From contig JAUPTX010000007.1 of assembly GCA_030917865.1 (NCBI GenBank), forward strand, positions 1 through 32,217: DNA of 32,217 bases, given 5' to 3'. Below are positions 29,520 to 32,217 of the stretch, piece after piece (the first letter of the stretch is position 1; every line of letters begins with the position of its first letter). This stretch comes from Patescibacteria group bacterium. GTDB lineage: Bacteria > Patescibacteriota > Minisyncoccia > Phycocordibacterales > CSBR16-119. Under the pieces are notes generated by a model that saw only the letters and a program-made list of their open reading frames with translations, ran no database searches and was not told the origin of the DNA. The translations under genes and the position numbers were made by a program.

Positions 29520-32216
29520 ATGCAACAACCTCCATTTCATAATTTCACAACAAAGGCAAAAGACGCTATAAGAAGAGCGCACGAATTGGCTGTGGAGCGT
29601 GGTCAAAACCATGTTAATTCTTCGCACCTTTTTGCTGCTCTTATATTGCAAGATGAATCTATGGTTATTTCTATTTTAGAAAAATTAAACATAGACACTA
29701 TATTGCTTAGCTCTCATATTATTGAAAGTATCGATCCGGCAGAAACTTCATCTACAGTTTCTCCTTCATTTCAGCTTTATTTAACTCCAGATTTAGCTGG
29801 CGTGATCGAAAACGCGAGCAAAATTGCAAAAGTAATGAAAGACGAATTTGTTTCTACTGAACACTTGTTCATCGCAATACTCGATGTTGCTGGCGATGTT
29901 AGAAATATTTTAAATCAATTCAAAATTGATAAAAAAGAAGTTTTAAAAGCTCTGGAAGAACTTCGAACAGAAAACGGTAGAGGAAATAATTTAAAATCAA
30001 ACTTTAGGCTTTTGGCAAAATACACTAGAAATCTAACAGCTCTTGCCAGAGAAGATAAACTCGATCCTGTTATAGGTCGTGACTCTGAGATTATGAGAAT
30101 AATGCAGATTCTTTCTCGGAGAACAAAAAATAATCCAATACTGATTGGTGAACCAGGAGTTGGAAAAACTGCTGTTGTTGAAGGTTTGGCTTCGCGTATC
30201 GCAAAAGGCGACGTTACTGATTCTTTGAAGGATAAAGACTTGGTGTCACTTGATCTTGGTTCCCTTATTGCCGGAACAAAATACCGAGGAGAGTTCGAAG
30301 AAAGATTAAAAGGCATAATGAAAGAAATCGAAAAGTCAGAAGGCAAAGTTATTCTTTTCATAGACGAAATACATATGATAGTTGGAGCGGGGAGCTCTGA
30401 TGGTTCTATGGATGCAGCACAACTTCTAAAGCCGGCACTTGCTCGTGGGGAATTGCGTGCTATTGGTGCGACAACAATCAAAGAATATCAAAAGCATATT
30501 GAAAAAGATGCTGCGCTCGCGCGACGTTTCCAACCTGTCTACGTAGAAGAACCAAGTAAAGAAGATGCTGTGGCGATACTTCGAGGTCTAAAAGAAAAAT
30601 ACGAACTGTATCACGGCGTGCGAATCACAGATGACGCAATACTTTCTGCGGTGGATTTGAGTACTAGATATTTAACAAGCAGATATTTGCCAGACAAAGC
30701 CGTGGATTTGATCGACGAGGCTTCTTCGGCACTGCGTATGGAGCTTGAAAACAAGCCAGAAATTCTCGAGGATGCGCACAGAAAAATCATGCGATTGGAA
30801 ATAGAAAAAGAAGCTTTGAATAAAGATTTGGAAAACAAAACTTCTTCTTCGGGAAATGCAAAAGAGCGAATGAAAGAAATCTCAAAAGAAATAGCTGAAC
30901 TTCGCGAAAAAACAAAAGAGCTCGAGCTAAAGTGGAAAAACGAAAAAGAAACTTTAGGTGAGATAAAAGAAATAAAATCAAAATTAGAAACTTTACGTTT
31001 CGAAGCTGAGACAGCAGAAGCTCAGGCCGATCTTGGGCGTGCGGCTGAGATTAGATATGGAAAGATTCCATTTTTACAAAAAGAATTAGAGAAGAAACTT
31101 GCTCGATTGAAAAAACTTCAAAAGTCTCGAAGAGTTTTGCGAGAAGAAATCAGCGAAGAAGATATTGCAAGTGTCGTGGCGCGATGGACTGGTATTCCTG
31201 TTTCTAGAATGCTTGAAGAAGAAAGAAAGAAACTTGCTCGCATGGAAGAGGAGCTAGAAAAAAGAGTTGTCGGGCAAAGAGAAGCTATAGTGAAAGTTTC
31301 TGACACAATACGCCGAAACAGAGCTGGTATTTCAGATCCAAACAGACCTATTGGTTCGTTTATTTTGCTTGGTCCAACAGGAGTTGGTAAGACAGAGCTG
31401 ACAAAGTCTTTGGCAGAATTTATGTTCAACGATGAAAAAGCTTTGATACGAGTAGACATGTCTGAATACATGGAAAGACACTCAGTTTCTAAACTTATCG
31501 GTTCGCCTCCAGGATATGTTGGTCACGAAGAATCAGGGCAGTTAACAGAAGCAGTACGACACAAACCGTATTCTGTAATTTTATTCGACGAGGTTGAAAA
31601 GGCTCACCCGGAAGTTTTCAATATCTTGCTACAAGTTTTAGACGACGGACGTCTGACAGATGCGAAGGGAAGAGTTGTAAACTTTAAAAACTCGGTGATA
31701 ATCCTGACTTCAAATATTGGTTCGCAATACATCGACAAGATGGAAAAAATCGGATTCTCTGCAAACTCTGACGTGGATGAATATCAAAACACGAAAGAAA
31801 AAGTTATGGAATCTTTGAAAAATCACTTCAGGCCAGAGTTCATAAACAGACTTGATGAAATAATCGTCTTTGATGTTCTGTCGCCAGAAGTTATCGCCGA
31901 TATCGTAAAGATCCGAGTAGAAAAAGTTCGCGAAAGACTGGCAGAAAAGGGAATAGTATTGAATGTTTCTCCGAAAGCTTTAGTTTATCTTGGAAAAGAA
32001 GGATATGATCCAAAATACGGAGCACGTCCGCTAAACAGACTTATCCAAACTAAAATTCTAAACCCTGTCGCAGGAAAAATTATCAGCGAAGGTGTCGGCG
32101 CGGGAGATAAAGTTATGGTAGACGAAAAGGGAGGAGAGCTGACTGTCGTGATAATGAAAGGTTCTAAAAGAGATAAAAAAGTAAATTCAAAAGAAGGGAA
32201 TAAAACTTTTGCTTAA
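29520..32216 (+). CDS. clpB: ATP-dependent chaperone ClpB-type AAA+ protein
   Basis: Hexameric disaggregase that threads aggregated proteins through its pore. The 898 residues hold two N-terminal Clp repeats (1-150), a first AAA+ module with Walker A GEPGVGKT at 210-217 and Walker B VILFIDEIHMI, a middle coiled-coil region from about 415 to 545 containing AEIRYGKIP, and a second AAA+ module with Walker A GPTGVGKT at 618-625 and Walker B VILFDEVEKAHPEVFN. The full coiled-coil domain and the RYGKIP motif favour ClpB over ClpC or ClpA. It has a strong promoter and no clear CIRCE site. The stop codon is complete two bases before the window end, after a Lys-rich tail. Confidence 0.96.
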   Translation: MQQPPFHNFTTKAKDAIRRAHELAVERGQNHVNSSHLFAALILQDESMVISILEKLNIDTILLSSHIIESIDPAETSSTVSPSFQLYLTPDLAGVIENASKIAKVMKDEFVSTEHLFIAILDVAGDVRNILNQFKIDKKEVLKALEELRTENGRGNNLKSNFRLLAKYTRNLTALAREDKLDPVIGRDSEIMRIMQILSRRTKNNPILIGEPGVGKTAVVEGLASRIAKGDVTDSLKDKDLVSLDLGSLIAGTKYRGEFEERLKGIMKEIEKSEGKVILFIDEIHMIVGAGSSDGSMDAAQLLKPALARGELRAIGATTIKEYQKHIEKDAALARRFQPVYVEEPSKEDAVAILRGLKEKYELYHGVRITDDAILSAVDLSTRYLTSRYLPDKAVDLIDEASSALRMELENKPEILEDAHRKIMRLEIEKEALNKDLENKTSSSGNAKERMKEISKEIAELREKTKELELKWKNEKETLGEIKEIKSKLETLRFEAETAEAQADLGRAAEIRYGKIPFLQKELEKKLARLKKLQKSRRVLREEISEEDIASVVARWTGIPVSRMLEEERKKLARMEEELEKRVVGQREAIVKVSDTIRRNRAGISDPNRPIGSFILLGPTGVGKTELTKSLAEFMFNDEKALIRVDMSEYMERHSVSKLIGSPPGYVGHEESGQLTEAVRHKPYSVILFDEVEKAHPEVFNILLQVLDDGRLTDAKGRVVNFKNSVIILTSNIGSQYIDKMEKIGFSANSDVDEYQNTKEKVMESLKNHFRPEFINRLDEIIVFDVLSPEVIADIVKIRVEKVRERLAEKGIVLNVSPKALVYLGKEGYDPKYGARPLNRLIQTKILNPVAGKIISEGVGAGDKVMVDEKGGELTVVIMKGSKRDKKVNSKEGNKTFA

Positions 32217-32217
32217 T

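Noticed and set aside
29915-30481. 188-residue minus-strand frame inside clpB
   Set aside because: It is antisense to the first AAA+ module, with no promoter or recognisable domain.

Overview
The window looks like a chromosome segment of a candidate-phyla-radiation (Patescibacteria) bacterium, most likely a Parcubacteria-type lineage. This is an inference from gene content. The base composition is low in G+C. IF-2 is short and lacks the usual N-terminal extension. A DUF4446 protein and a DUF5667 protein paired with an ECF sigma factor are present. There is a run of VirB2-like two-helix pilins, and several core genes appear to be transcribed without a leader. No 16S rRNA or other decisive taxonomic marker is present.

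Layout. 1-2480: signal peptidase I (cut by the window edge), peptidyl-tRNA hydrolase and ribosomal protein S1. 2481-6161: an operon with a small membrane protein, a VirD4/TraG-like ATPase and a secreted lamin-tail/PKD surface protein. 6133-8281 (minus strand): ECF sigma factor with its membrane DUF5667 partner, then a possible 50-residue peptide. 8282-12661: family-4 uracil-DNA glycosylase, several hypotheticals, the GTPase-like ATPase YchF, and a metallo-beta-lactamase-fold protein with a degraded metal site. 12686-15763: gyrA and a methyltransferase. 15821-21520: a solute-binding protein followed by six tandem pilin-like genes, the fifth with its own promoter and a structured leader. 21622-23321 (minus): a G+C-rich SPFH/two-helix membrane gene pair. 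23509-24658: a TrpR/YerC-like regulator bracketed by long perfect palindromes, a tRNA cluster (Leu-TAG, Lys-CTT, Leu-TAA, Cys-GCA) with a tRNA-Leu fragment, and a third copy of the palindrome. 24738-28417: rbfA, infB, DUF4446 gene and a cysteine desulfurase. 28520-32216: a G+C-rich hypothetical gene, a 570-base intergenic region with a 142-base imperfect hairpin, and clpB.

How the parts fit. The ATPase at 2867 and the pilin array at 17143-21520 probably belong to one type-IV-secretion-like envelope machine, with the lamin-tail and solute-binding proteins as surface partners. The pilins fall into two kinds: three with large secreted N-terminal domains and three minimal ones. This array, with the separately controlled fifth pilin, and the palindrome-flanked TrpR-like gene beside the tRNA cluster are the best candidates for undescribed biology.

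A recurring theme is a set of minus-strand genes (9496-10285, 11521-11667, 21622-23321, 28520-28945) that mostly carry their own promoter and a strong terminator. The longer ones are visibly richer in G+C than their neighbours. They look like self-contained expression cassettes set between housekeeping genes. Many plus-strand housekeeping genes instead have a -10 box only 6-8 bases before the start codon, which implies leaderless mRNAs.
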